This document shows positions 49,167 through 61,315 of a stretch of DNA of 64,000 nucleotides, in pieces. Source of the DNA: Dipylidium caninum (lineage: Eukaryota > Platyhelminthes > Cestoda > Cyclophyllidea > Dipylidiidae); contig QEYB01001350.1 of the NCBI GenBank assembly GCA_017562135.1, forward strand, positions 1 through 64,000. The letters run 5' to 3'. The translations under genes and the position numbers were made by a program. The notes beneath the pieces were generated by a model. That model was not told the origin of the DNA. It did not search any database and saw only the letters and a list, made by a program, of their open reading frames with translations. Each line of letters opens with the position of its first letter. The first letter of the stretch is position 1.

Positions 49167-51523
49167 ACGGCGCGAGTAGGTGGTATCACCTGGTGAGACA
49201 CAAAGGTGGACGAGCAGCTGAAGTCGAGGAGCCGAGTACCCGAGGAGCCGAGGAGCCGAGGAGGCGGCGAGTCTGGGAGTCAGGCAGTTGAGCAGTGTGG
49301 GAACGCTTTTGCAATTGGACATGGAGGCAGCCGCAAACGGAAAACCAAGCATGCAAAGAAATTACAAGCCCAGCTCCGTGAGGGCGATAAAGCAATGCAA
49401 CAAGATGGTTCGTTAGAATTAAAGGCTAAAGAGCAGAGCCAGGCGTCTGGATAACCTTGTTAGCGGCATTTTACCCGGCCCGAGCGCAATGCTCATCGGC
49501 CTCATGCGCTACGTGCCACCCACAGCAAGAGGCACCGTGGAGCAGGACTTCTTCGACTCCCAGGATTGTGATGTTTGTCCTTTTTTTGCTTTAGAATAAA
49601 TTCATGGCAGAAAGGAACGCGTCTGTAGTATTTTTTCATTTCCCGTGCGCTTCGCTTCGGAGAATGAGAGGCCTCAGCCACATTTACATTCAAAGCGATG
49701 CGTTATTCTCCACTCCGGACAGTTCATCGGACACAATTAGGGCTCCTGGTGGTGATCAGTGACTATCCCACAAAGGTTCTTCCTTCATCCTCACGCCAGG
49801 CGCCGGTGTAGGCCTTCTGCTTGGCGGGGTACCTGATGCTCACTAATTCCGTTTTGACGTCACAAACTGACTTGAAACCTCGAGAATACTTAGGAGAAAT
49901 TGGTGCCCTCCTCCTGCCTCTCTCCTTGGTGGTTATGCGGGGGACTGAGAGTGATGCCTAATTTAGTTAGGAGGCAACTTGTATCAGAGCGCAGGTGAGT
50001 TCAGCCACACCTTGACATCTCACTGGGAATGTGGAGCACAACCGAGCAGTGATGTAATTTCGACCAGCTTCTTAGCTACTTCATCTCATCAAGTGAATTT
50101 TAGCTCCACTGTTTGTACTAGTATGACGTGCTTTTTTCTTCTTCCAAAGCTAATAAAATAGGTGTCACGGAAGTACAATCGCAGTGAGCGGTTGCCCTTC
50201 TTTGAATGTTGCACGATATTGCTTCTGTTAGGCGACACTGATATTAGACGAGATTGTAGCCCAAAATTGTTTATAATTCTAAAGAAAGCTGCGTCTCTCC
50301 CCAGCTCCACCTCGTGACACTCAATAACTCTCGCAAATCGGTGATACATAAATAACACGTCCACTCTCTTAACTCTATGAGGCAAAATTGGTGTTCCCAA
50401 ATGGCAGCTGTTGTCGCCATTTGCCCACTCATGAGGCTGCAACATTTGTCTGTTCCTGCAGACATCCTCCACGAGCATGAGGCCACGGGGGGGGGGGGCG
50501 CCAACGAGGAGGTGGGTGGATAAGATGCTTCGCTAAGCGCCCTCTCCTGTGCCTCGACGTCCCGAAGACTCAACTTCACCTCCTCTTCATTAACTCCATA
50601 CCGCCTAAATGAGTGCGTGGCGATATGGTGAAGGCGTCTACAAGTCCATTGTCAGCTTTCGAACCTAAATGTTCTGGTATGTCCTCATGTATATGGGTGT
50701 CGATTGTCATCTCTATTGCACTGGATTAACTGCGACTCACTCTGTATTAATCACCAACGCTGATTACAATGCAGTGAAAGTCACAGACCTGTTCAGAGTT
50801 CATTTAAACGCGTCAGAAACACGATGCGAAGAGGTCGGCCACGTAAATGCTTTCATGCTTGGGGCCACTCTCGCACTTCTCAGTTTGCATGCACAATCAG
50901 GTCGGCGTTGTCACCCCATACACGGAGGGGAAAGAGTTCCTCCGCAATGCCGACTAGCATCCTCATCCTCATAAGTCCTCAAGCAGCGGTCTCAGTGACA
51001 CTACGTAGAAGGGACGACTGGGTGACTTGCACGCATCGGCATGAGTGAAAGCTTGCTTGTTTTGGGTCAAGCTCACAAGTGACTGGACAGAAGTGCATAG
51101 CATCACCCGCAACATTTGCGAGCATTCACATTTTCCTTCACAGGCTCTCCCTTGGGCAGCCTCATAATTGTCTCTAATGTCGTCATGCAAGCAAGGACGG
51201 CGAGAAGGGCCGAACACCTCGTGATGTCCAGAGGCCTGCCTGCCGGCAGGTGAAAATGCACCTAGTTTAGCCCTCACTTGCGCCTGAAGTCATTTTTTCT
51301 TGAAGGTTGAAAAGGCATGAATGCAAATCTGTTGTGCAGTCGGTGCTCGGAACAAACTTTTTCCCAAAAATTCCACTTCATTTCGGTCCATATTTCGCAT
51401 GGGAATAAGATTGATATGTGCTTCGTACGTGATGACATGCTTCTGTTGGCAGAATAAGTGGAGTATGTTGAATATCTCATTTCAAACACGAGACATCGTT
51501 TCCTGTGATGGTGAGTAGATGAC

Positions 51524-51802
51524 ATGGCTTTCTGTCCGGGCTACTTGTCTCTGTTGACATCGCAAATTGCTGCTCAGTTGTTTACCTTCGCTCTCTTAAT
51601 TTCACCCTCTCCGACTCCGTTTACCTCTACGTCGCTCGAAACTTTACCGCATGTCTTTGCTAGGCAAGCCACAGAAGCATTTAGTCATACTTGCCTGACT
51701 CCTCCTTACTCCGTGACAAGAGCCTCGACACGGCGTGAAACAGAGCTCGATCCACTTAAAACACCAAGTCACTTGACCGAGATCATGGTGTTGATGATGT
51801 GA
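51524..51802 (+). CDS. Small ORF in the shared right part, copy B
   Basis: Counterpart of the 92-residue frame at 9554-9832, identical in protein sequence. Evidence for coding is weak for the same reason. Confidence 0.15.
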   Translation: MAFCPGYLSLLTSQIAAQLFTFALLISPSPTPFTSTSLETLPHVFARQATEAFSHTCLTPPYSVTRASTRRETELDPLKTPSHLTEIMVLMM

Positions 51803-52612
51803 AGAGTGGCTTTTGCCACCTCCACCTCAGCCAAGCTTCTTTCATGGGAGTAGGTGATCCGTCACAGTGAGTGTGGCCCACACCATGTACCATGCATTGA
51901 GCTTGAGGGGCAAGATGCGGGTGCAGCAAGATTTTGAAAGCAAAGAGACAGAGGAAGGCGATCGCCGTCTTCTCACCGCTGCAAACCTCATTGCGGCAGC
52001 ACCCATTCGCCAATCACACGGTTACTTGCCTAATTTAGTGATTAAAGGTATTTTCAATTGTCAGCCACGTAGAGTGGAGATTTCGTGGGCATGTGGCACA
52101 CACTAACAGCGCCGCGTGTAGCCTCGTACTTCGGGTCAGGTCGGCTCTTCCTTTGGTCCCTGTCAATTCAGCTTGCTTGACTTGACTTGACTGGAGTTAG
52201 AAATCAGATCGCCTTCCTTCCATCGACTCAAGGCCACTTTCCATTCAATTACAAGTTCATCGAGTCCTGCCTCTTCACTCTATGCAAAATAAAACGTATT
52301 TTGCGTCGATTTTGGAGGGGTTCCCTCCCACTCACACAAGTGTACCTACCATTTTTCGCCTGTCTCACTACGCCTCTTCAGCCCTCCCCTTGCCTGATGT
52401 TGAACAATGATTTGACTCACAGTCATCGCCTCCACCCAAGTGGACTCCGTTTAGCGGTTGTCACCGCCTTCCTTACTTCAGTGCGTCCACACACTGATAT
52501 GAGTGTCAACTTCCCGTGCGTACAATTCACCACCCTGGGGGCGGCGTCCGAGCCACATTTTACTGCAAGTAACTTCCACCGTCGCATAAGTGCTTAACGC
52601 TCTTGTGAAGAT

Positions 52613-53574
52613 AATAAGGTAATAAGGCGATGATGCTGTTGACAACGCTGAGCCGAAGTTTCAGTCAAGGAAATTATCTTACTTTCATGTTCGAAGAGGC
52701 TGCTGACGGGGAGACTCGAGATTATTCTTTGTCGAGGTGCGCTTCCTGCGCAGCCGCAATAGAGGAAGCAGCAAACTTACAAGAACTACCAGCGTCACTA
52801 ATGGAATGACTGCCTACTTGATCAGTAGGTTGTACCTCTCTGTTTCTCTGCTCTTCCCCAAATCTTCATTTTAATCTACTGGTGATGGTTATTCGGTGGG
52901 TTCCATGTGCATTGGTGACTCAACGAGAGTACAGAGCTCAGCCTCTCGATGGAACTCTGGTTGTACCTCGCATGGTCAGAGTCTATCAAACTGCTTTTAT
53001 TTCACTCTTCACTCATTAACCGGCTTGATGAAGGCGAAGTACGAAATGGGAGCGTAAATGCCAATTTTGCTGGTGTTAAAGATCAAATCCGATCGTTTTG
53101 CTTGCAAACCCCATTCTAGGCTGCTATTTCAGCCAATGAGTATTAGTTCAAGCGCTTTTGCCTCCAAGTGGGTTATTGGGAGTCTTTACCGAAATTTCGC
53201 CGCCTTAATAGATGACATGGATGATGGAAGGAGAAAGAACGGAAGTAATAGTTTGCTTGCTGTTAAATTTTGAGTAAACAGGTAGTTGGAGAGAGGTGAG
53301 GATCGATGAATGGAAAGGGAATAGCTGAATTGGCGTCTATGCTGCCCATGGGGTAGTTGAGAGGGCTGTCTGTCATTTTCGCATTTTAAGTGGTGCATAA
53401 AGGGGTCCAGAATAGCCGACATTAAGTTTTTTTCCAATATTTCGGGTTTCAAGGGCAATAATCATCTTCTGATGAAATAAAGGTTTCCATCTTTCCCGTC
53501 GGCCTTCCAATCTATTTCGATGAGCACATGGCCAGACACCTGCACGCAACCACTTACCATGTAACGGGTAACTT
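52613..53574. other. Unique spacer between copies B and C
   Basis: About 960 bases not matched elsewhere in the window. It holds two small frames (52687-52809 and 53058-53273) with no further support. Confidence 0.4.
52687..52809 (+). CDS. Very small acidic ORF between copies B and C
   Basis: A 40-residue frame from ATG 52687 (MFEEAADGETRDYS, then CASCAAAIEEAANLQEL) to TGA at 52807-52809. The ATG is preceded by a possible acceptor TTTCAG at 52664-52669. It lies in the unique 960 bases between B and C. A second small frame, 53058-53273 (71 residues), follows. Neither has further support. Confidence 0.15.
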   Translation: MFEEAADGETRDYSLSRCASCAAAIEEAANLQELPASLME

Positions 53575-56500
53575 CAATCATCTTGACATGACATGACATC
53601 TCACATTGGACCCGCCCTTCCTCCGGCTCTCACTCCACTTTCCTCACCACTCATCGGGTGGCGTGTGCGTGCCAGAATTGGTGGCGGTGAAGACCTCGCT
53701 GAAGAACTGGCCTCTGGTGCGCACAAGGTTTCACTGACCCGCCCACCTCAGTGCTGTCATCGCACCTTCAATAAGGCGACCACGTTGCCATTCCCCTCCC
53801 GTCTGGCCTTGTGGCGGACTGCGGCGCGCCGGCACCGAGCAACGCTTCCGCCTGAGAGGACGGAAGGGATCCCCTAACATGTCCAACTCTTCGCCATACT
53901 CACCTACGCCGCAAGCCTACATGAGCTGTAGACTCGTTCCATGTGCTCCATTTGCAATTGAGTGACCACGCCTTCACTCTTTCCTCTGTTAAATTGCCTC
54001 GTTCCACGTCAATTTCAACAACTCTGATTCCCAACTTCCACCCACCACCTTGACCCCATCCCAACTCGCCGCCCCTGTTTGTATATAATCTTGGTCGGAA
54101 ATTCGCATCGTTTGACCTAATCTGATCAACTTCCATCGCCTTCGCTCATCTCCACTCCTGTCTCGTGCCCATTTCTCTATGAACAACTCAGGACGGCTTT
54201 ATTAAAAACTCTTCCATTTTTCTTTTAAGCTACTCTTCATTCTCCTTCATTCTTCGTCCAAACTCGCCACTCCCGATTTCGGCCACTCGCTCAGGGGTGA
54301 ACATCTCTTTCACCTGCCTCAAACAGGCAGTCCTCTCAATGACACAGCTCATCTCATCGTCTTGGAACTACGGCTACCAAAGTACCATCAAGTCCTTTAG
54401 TTCACGTGGCATCTAGGAACCCATCACATAAAATCCCGAAAAAGTAGGTGCTTTTCACGATGACACCTGCATAGGCACGAATCGCAAATATATATTGCTG
54501 AAGCGGCCTCCGACGAACGACTTCCTGACCGGTGAGCTGCCATCACAGTGGACGAGGTGAGTGCTGGCGATGGGGACGTAGATGGGCGTGGTGCTCGTCT
54601 TCACCACTCTATCAGTATCGAAATCAGGGACCGGCAGAGAAACAAGATCGCCTTGATCGTCAAGGAGGGTGAAGGGGCCACTGAGCTGATGTTCTAACAC
54701 GCATCTGCACCGCTCGCATAACCTGGACAGTCTTGCATACGCTCCTCTAAGTCGACTTGGGCAGTTTGTAGGCAAACGTAGGACATCATCATGTCCTACC
54801 AATTCACCATCGGAATTTTCCTGTCAGACCTTTGTTGAGACGCCTTTATTTCCCTTTGTGGCTATCAAGATACAAACCGAGTGATCAAACCTTATCATAA
54901 AACCCTGGGTCACCTAAGCTAAAGAACACTCCTTACCATATGCAGAATAATGGAGGATGCCTTGAGAAACCGAATTTAAGTGAAGCCTTTAATAGCCAAG
55001 GGAGTCACGCTATGCCAATGCAAATTAATAGCGAACAAAAGAAGTTTCCCGGCATAGTGATTTAGCGTCGTGGCATCGTGAGAGACTGTCAATCACATTT
55101 AAAGTTAACCGACTTCGAGGAAGTGGTTTTGGGAGTTCGTGGAGAAATAAAGCTAGGGAGAGTGGAGTGAAAGGGTTACTGAAAGGCGCTTTCATAAGGG
55201 TGGAGAGAGGAGAGGGAGAGGGAGGTGCCACGTGAAGAATGATGTCCTGCGTTCTGGGAGGAAGAAGTGAAGACCAGTGGAGGGCAGGAGGTGTTCTGCG
55301 ATTACCAGTGGTCAGGTTGCTTAATAATGGCGTGGAATATGCCACGTGCATCTCAGCAACGTCGCTGATTGACATTGAGTTAGTTAGGATGGGCATAAAT
55401 TTAATAAATATTAAAACGAGAAATAATTTGGCAGGAGAGTAAAGCTCCGGCACAGTTGTCAAAGTAACTACTATAAGGTTTTCATTGTACATTAGGCAGA
55501 GTCAGGTTTCCAGCCGCTGCTTCGGAGGAGCAATTGAAATAGGTGGAAGAGAAGAGTATAGTTGAAATTCCTGTGGTGAATCAAGAGGTGCTAGTGGATT
55601 TCGTGGTTGTTGGACAATTACCTTACTGACAAATGTGCTGATGAAAGTGGAGCTTCAACTGCGAGTTAGGAATTAAAAGGTCCTCAGATCTTCTTGTTTT
55701 CGAAGTTCCCATTATTCTACGATTACTGTTTTTATCGGACTGCCGTTTTAGTCTGGCGGGAGCTTATGCTCATTTGAGAGCTTTTCATCTGAGACGTATT
55801 ATTGCTTCTTCTGATCTCTACCTGCATTTCAAGTGACGAGGCAATCACGTCGACATGCTACCCTATATCGCCGGTCAGTTGCTCGTCGAAGAGGCAGCTC
55901 AAGCTAAGCTGCAGCCAGTTTCGCGCAGTCTCGGCGTCGTGTGCCACGGTAAAGGAGGTGAAATGCTGTGCATTCAATGCAAGGCAGCGAAGGAAAGCTG
56001 AGGACGAATGCACGGAGAAGTGCGCGAGGCATTTGAACAACTGACGAGATGCAAACAGGAAGCTCACTTTTTGTGATCGTAGGCGAAGGATGCTACTCAA
56101 AGTGGGATAGTTCAGAGCAGCCCTGGTAGAAGTTTTTTCTACACGTGCAACCCCGTCTGTTTACTGAGCATTCACAGTGTGTACATGGAGGCGTAGGTGG
56201 TTGGGAGGTTTGCACAGGAGAGTTTGGACTCTGAGCCAAGTCCCAAATGACGTGGTAGTCAGGAAGAGGATGTCGACTCTACAATCACAGAAGCTTCCGT
56301 CCTCGTCCATTCGTGGACCTGGTTGAAGTTTTCTTCGCCTGTGCTGTCTAGTCGATTGTCAGGCAATCACAGTCCTCACTTTGAGAGGCTACAAAGCTCA
56401 GCCGCAAGTGACCTACTTCTGCAAGTGTCTGATGCATGCATGTGCTCGCTCATCACACTTGTGGTGCTCCTATACTCAACTCTTATCATTTCAGGTAATT

Positions 56501-56741
56501 CGACTAGAAGGAAGAGCCTCTGTCAAACAAACTGTCCACATGCAATGAATATACACGTCCAAAAGCAGGGCGATTTGAAAGATGCCAACCCGAAGGCGGA
56601 TGTCACATCTTGGTTGGAACACGGATTGCATCAAATAAGCTGCGTCAAATCCTCTACAAGATAGGACTCAAGACAGGCTGGCAACACATCTTACACCAAT
56701 TGTCTGTGGACAGGGACTTTAGATGACGGCCTCTTCGACAT

Positions 56742-56783
56742 GACGAGACGAGACGAGACGAGACGAGACGAGACGAGACGAGA
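56742..56783 (+). repeat. GAGAC microsatellite, copy C
   Basis: About eight units at the site equivalent to 4031-4065. Confidence 0.9.
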
Positions 56784-58009
56784 GGAGACAGACGAGACGG
56801 GTCCAGATAGGTCGGAGAACGAACAGTTGGCCAAGTTTGTCTTCTTCCCCCAACATCAAACCGTTGTCAACCTCGGCGCTGCAAGCCACCAATGTGAGGT
56901 CCTCCTTAATTATGTGTGATGACAAAGAACAAAATGTTCGACAAGGCGTTCCATGAGAAGACAGACACGCAGACGGAGGCGGAGACGGACGGGGACGGAG
57001 ACCGGCGATACTAGAGTTTACGCCTATGAAGGGAATATTTTCGTTGAGGCTTACAAAAACAACTAAAATCTTCAAAATCAACCTACAAGTCGCTCGCTCA
57101 ACTACTGCGGGTGAATAGCGCACGACGAAAGGTGAAAAATCTGTGATAGATATGCTCACCAGGTACCAATCAAAGGCTGGCACAAAGAAGTTTTAACTGC
57201 AAAGGAATTTGGATCACATCAAACAAACCAATTGGAAGAGATATACCAACTTCCAAGCTTATGATCCAACAGCCTTACGGAGGAGAATGACAAAAGTAGA
57301 ACACACATGCACGACAAGTTTAGACAATAAACTAACTCCCACCACCATGTGACTCCCGAAACAGTAAATAAAACATATTTGTACTACTTACTATTTAGAG
57401 TACTATGGGGCCGTAAAATATAATAATAAACACTTGACAGATATGGGAAAGTCAGCAATTGGAGTATGCGAATTCAACCGCACCATGCACCCCCAGACTA
57501 AAATACAACTGATTGATATTGGTTAATCGTTCAGAAACTGACTGCAAACGCTGCATCAAGCACAAGAAATATCAGAATCCTTTCCTCTCCGCTTGACAGG
57601 CAGGCAGGCAGGCAGGCAACGGGAAGAGGCCTTGACTGACGTGGAGGTGATTTCATCTTTGTCTGCCCATGTGACAGGGAACTGCGTGGCGAGGTGACGA
57701 GATGCACACACGGCGAGTGGCGTGTCTGTGAGGCTTATTGGAGAGAAGGAGAAATGGCTTCTGCGTTGTATGTATTTCTCCACTTGACCATAGTATTGTG
57801 GACCATGAGGACAGATTGCCCTTGTCCGCACCACAGGTGCGAAGAAGAGTGAGGAGAAAGCGGAAATCAGTGGTTAGGGCAAACCGCGGCCTCGCCTTAG
57901 TCTCATGTGGGAGGAAAGTGCTCGCCATGTGGAGTGGCAATGTCATACGTCGACTCGTTACAAGATGATGGCGCAAAGGAGGAGTCTGAGGATAACCAGA
58001 AGCATTTAT

Positions 58010-58203
58010 AGGCGAAAGAAGAAGGAGAAAAAAGAGGAGAAGGAGAAGGAGGAGGGGCACAAATAATGCAGAGGAGAGAGATTTGTGGGTCAAATAAGAG
58101 AAAAGACATAGGGAAAGGGAGGGAAGGTAAGGGAATGGAAGGGAAGAGTGAGGAAGGGTGGGGAAGGGAGGGGAAGGGAAGGAAAGGGAAGGGAAGAATG
58201 AAG
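58010..58203 (+). repeat. Polypurine tract, copy C
   Basis: Counterpart of 5225-5430. The GGGAA part lies at 58110-58203. Confidence 0.7.
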
Positions 58204-58269
58204 GAATGAGGGCAACTAGAGGGCGAGGAAAGTGTCTATTCACTCTCACCTGTTTGATATCGAGGGCGA

Positions 58270-58759
58270 ATATCAAGGTTGACAGGCAGCCTCTGACTGA
58301 ATCAAAAGAGATGTGCCCTTTGCAAAAGGTATTGCAGGAGAGAGAATGGGCTAATGGTGAGTGGCTAGAGAAGTGGGTTGGGCTCAGTTGATTTATGGAG
58401 TTATCACAGTTGTAGCCGAATGTGTGACGAGAGCAAGAGCAAGAGCAACCAAATTGGTGAAAGAAGGTGGGATTAGACTGCGTGAAGATATTGGCAGATG
58501 CAGATGCAGATGCAGATGCAGATGCAGAAGCAGAAGCGAAGGCGAAGGCGAAGACCAAAGTGAGGGTGTTTCAACGAACGAGTCGGCAGTTGGGGTGAGT
58601 GGTCAGACTAGTGAGCTTGCCAAGTGGCGGCCTCATCGCATAGGTTTGAGTTCAGCCAGAAGTGCCAAAAGACTGCGTGCCCATTACGCCCCACGAGAGT
58701 ATGGCCAACACGCCGCTGCCGAAAGCAGCCACCACACACTCGGGCACCTGACGCTTTAA
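58270..58759 (+). CDS. Gene U, 3' exons, copy C (unrecognised)
   Basis: Upstream of the acidic gene lie candidate exons of another gene. One ends at 58356 (LQKVLQEREWAN, phase 1, donor GTGAGT). The next is 58416-58559 (144 nt, phase 1-1) after a 59-nt intron ending GTTGTAG. The last starts at 58644 after GCATAG and runs to a TAA at 58757-58759 (SARSAKRLRAHYAPREYGQ region). The middle exon contains an Arg-Cys repeat encoded by a GCAGAT microsatellite (near 58495-58525). The 5' end was not found. A possible first exon begins MWSGNV near 57927. No family was recognised. The three exons could instead be 5' exons of the acidic gene, but the TAA argues for a separate gene. Confidence 0.35.
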
Positions 58760-58969
58760 TTTAACCCTCACAACTGTCTGAACGCGTACACTCACGAAGT
58801 GCTGTCAACAAGGCCTGCTCAATCACTGACCGCGGCCATTATCGATTGCAAGCGGCGGCATCGATTGCATTTGAATTTGTTGACGCCTTTCCTCGCACAC
58901 AAGTGACTTTGCGAACTTGAGCCTTGCTTTGCTGTGCTGTGCTTGCCTGCTTGCTTTATTGCGAACAGA

Positions 58970-61315
58970 ATGAAGGGCGGTGGAAGTCGCTTCGTCACAT
59001 TGGTTCATCAGGCGGATGTGGCGACATTCTCGGGCACTTCGGAGTCGACTGCAGCCTCCGAAGGTAGACTGCGCGAGTGGACGGCAGGGGGAGGTGGCAC
59101 TCTTCTCGGTAAAGTTGCCTCGATTGCCGGTCCTTTGCTCGGCTTTATGTCATTCTCCGTCCATTATCAATTGGCAGTGAAGAATCAGTCGCTCTGGCCA
59201 ACGAGTTTATATCCGACGCCGTGGTCAACGTCCGTTGAATATGGCGTGCCATCGGGCCCTGAGGCTACACTGTCGGAGTGCAAACCCTGTCTTCGTGACG
59301 AGGGGAAAAGTGGTTAGTCTTTTCTCTCCACTAACTCTTTTTGCAGTCTGCCAACAGGTGCTAACCTCGCCATCCGCCACAATTCCTCTAGGCCGCTTGT
59401 GCCATTCACCTTGCCTCCAAGGGCGCCATGCCCTATTCACTGCCACCTTTGACGCCTTTACCCACTATCCTCGAAGTGAATGAGGAGGATGAAGAAGTGA
59501 GGAGAGGAGTTGAAGTGGAAGGAAAAGTGGAGGTGGAAGTGGAGGTGGAGGTTGAGGTGGAGGTGGAGGAGGAGGAGGAGCGAGAAGAGGAAGCGTCAGC
59601 ACAATTGGGAAATGAGAGCGTGATGGCGCAGGAGATTGGGACGAAAGGTGAGCCCGAGTCAGAGTCAGAGTCAGAGTCAATGGCTTTGGCTAGGGCTTGG
59701 GCTTTTGCAGGAGCGGAGACAGACAGTGACGAGTGGAGGGTGAAAGCGCAAGAGGCGGTGGAAGTAGTGGTGGAAACGGAGACAGAGACGGAGACGGAGA
59801 CAGACTTGGAGATGGAAGTGGAGGGAGGTTGGAGAGAGAAGGTGGAAAAAGAAGCGGGAATAGAGGTGGAAGTGGAGGTGGAGACAGATGAAAAAGGGCT
59901 GGTGGAGGCGGAGACGGAGACGGAGTCGGATGCAGAGATGGAGGCGGAGGAGGACGCAGAGATGGAGGCGGAGGCGGAGATGGAGACGGAGCAGAGAATG
60001 GAAGCGGATGCGTCGACAGGGAACGCGGCGACGACTAGGGCGGAGGCGGAAGTGGAAGCAGAAATGGATGCGGAAGCGCAAATGGAAGCGATTGCGGATG
60101 CAGATGTGGATGCGGTTGCGGAGACGAGGGCGAGGGCGAATGCGAGGGCGAATGCGAGGGCGAATGCAAGGGCGAGGACCGCGACGGAGGAAATGGAGGA
60201 AGACGATTGTGAGCGAGGGCGAGAGGAAAGAAGCTGAAGAAGCAATAAGCATGAGAGACGTATTTTCAGAGGCAGAATACAAAAGTGTAAGCATGAGATC
60301 GAGGGGGAGAGAAGCAGAAGCAGAAGGAGAGGAAGTGGAAGTGGAAGAAGAGGGAGAAGGAGAGGGTGAGAGGGAGCGAGACGTGAATTGCAGTTGGAGA
60401 GAAGGGCGAAAGAAGAGGAGTCTGAGTCTGGGAGGATGACTCTGAGTCGGCTGAAGAAGTCCTCCAACGCATCCGTGACGTGGTCGCTTACATCGTCTCA
60501 TGGTCAACGTAGTCTTTTCGAGGAGTGTTGCCGATGGTTTATCAGTGATCGTCGAGTGACGAAGAATGTGTCTTCTCTGCCTAGTTGGCAATCGAATACG
60601 TTGCAGCGGGGAGACGTTGGCGAAAGCCGCTCGCAGGTGCCTCCGTGTGTGACTGGCACGCATTAATACGGGGAGGAGTCTGGGGAAGATGTCTCCGAGT
60701 CGGCCGAAGAAACGCTCGAAGGCACCCGTGAGTGTTCGCTCACTTCATCTTGCGATCACCGTAGTCCTCCTGAGGCCTGAGGTGCAATGGTTTAGGAGCT
60801 ATCTTTGACTCAAGAGACTGTTTCTGTCCACGCCACACAGTTGCCAACGGAACACGTGGCAGGGAGGAGACGCCGTCGACCAAAGCCAGCCACAGGCGGA
60901 TCTGCCAATGGTTGGTGGAACTTTCTACTCGAAGATGTGTCCGAAGATGACGACTCTGAGCCCCTGGAGAAAGCGCTCAAACGAATCCGTGAGTGTTCAC
61001 TTACCTCGTCTTACGATGAAAATAGTCCTTCCTGCGGTCGGTAGTAGTGTGGCGGCAGTGGGTTGCACGAGTGATCTTCGACTGAAGAGAATGTGTCTCC
61101 TCTGCATAGGTGCCAACCGGAAGCTCTACAGTGAGGAGACTCCGCCCACGAAGCCATCAACACGGAAGTCTGTAAGCGGCCAGTGTACATTGTCTTCAAG
61201 TGTGGGTGGAAGTTGTTATCAAATGGTGAGGCCCTTAAGCCAAATGACTTCTCTTATTTTGCAGCGGAGAAGGAGATTCACGCATCTCTTCTGCTGCTTC
61301 TGGAGAAAGAGGTAG
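58970..61315 (+). CDS. Acidic low-complexity multi-exon gene, copy C (fullest model)
   Basis: Predicted exons: 58970-59108 (starts MKGGGSRFV, ends phase 1), 59178-59312 (135 nt, phase 1-1), micro-exon 59347-59357, 59392-59647 (acidic, VEVEVEVE run), 59711-60474 (long acidic, ETETETE and ANARANAR runs), 60585-60727, 60841-60988, 61110-61225, and a last exon from 61265. Introns are 69, 34, 34, 63, 110, 113, 121 and 39 nt, nearly all GT-AG. In copy B intron 1 has a perfect GTAAGT donor and TTGCAG acceptor. The protein alternates Glu with Val, Thr, Ala or Met for about 300 residues, so it is very acidic. No known domain was recognised. One-base indels relative to A and B (an extra A near 60229, changes in exons 6 and 7, and donor GTGACG instead of GTGAGT at 60475) break this copy. 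If the last intron instead ends five bases later, a frame starting KEIHAS runs on to 61431. Confidence 0.55.
59347..59357 (+). other. Predicted 11-nt micro-exon
   Basis: The sequence TCTGCCAACAG sits between two introns of exactly 34 nt (59313-59346, GTTAGT to TTTGCAG, and 59358-59391, GTGCTA to CCTCTAG). Each intron contains a CTAAC branch-point-like word. The previous exon ends in phase 1 and the next must be read in phase 0 to open the acidic frame. Including the 11 bases makes exactly that phase change; skipping them, or reading through, leads to a stop at 59481-59483. Copy B has 12 bases here (an extra A). The diverged minus-strand relative near 38500 also keeps GCTGCCAACAG. Confidence 0.5.
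60585..61225 (+). repeat. Tandemly duplicated exons 6-8, copy C
   Basis: Three exons with their introns are tandem duplicates. Each enters in phase 1, begins with a GNR- or AN-type motif followed by an EET-x-x-KP motif, and the first two end in an acidic SED/SES stretch. Their donors are near-identical (CGAATCC or GGCACCC, then GTGAGTGTTC). Copy C has a net loss of one base in exon 6 and an extra C near 60881 in exon 7, so the frame is better read from copy A (6451-7089). Confidence 0.6.

Larger units (their letters stand above)
43485..52612 (+). repeat. Segmental duplication copy B
   Basis: This is the second direct copy. Positions 43485-43840 are a diverged match to A 160-650, and 43850-44475 match A 650-1290. 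The copy then jumps at about 44475 to sequence equal to A 3905 onward, so it lacks the 2.6 kb block A 1290-3905. Positions 46480-47810 are absent from A but present in C. The 49470-52612 part is a very close match to A 7490-10655. Between 44000 and 49300 B and C share many small differences from A, so B and C look like the closer pair there. Confidence 0.85.

Noticed and set aside
160..52612. Copies A and B as long terminal repeats of a giant retrotransposon
   Set aside because: The copies are 9-10 kb with internal deletions, carry spliced genes, and no reverse transcriptase, integrase or primer-binding site was seen between them.
57653..58558. A 300-codon open frame on the minus strand, rich in Ser, Pro, Phe and Leu; similar ones at 45403-46053, 47516-48508, 59433-60467 and 5198-5767
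   Set aside because: They are mirror images of purine-rich tracts and acidic exons on the plus strand. Low-complexity purine DNA lacks stops on its complement, and splice signals and phase logic lie on the plus strand.
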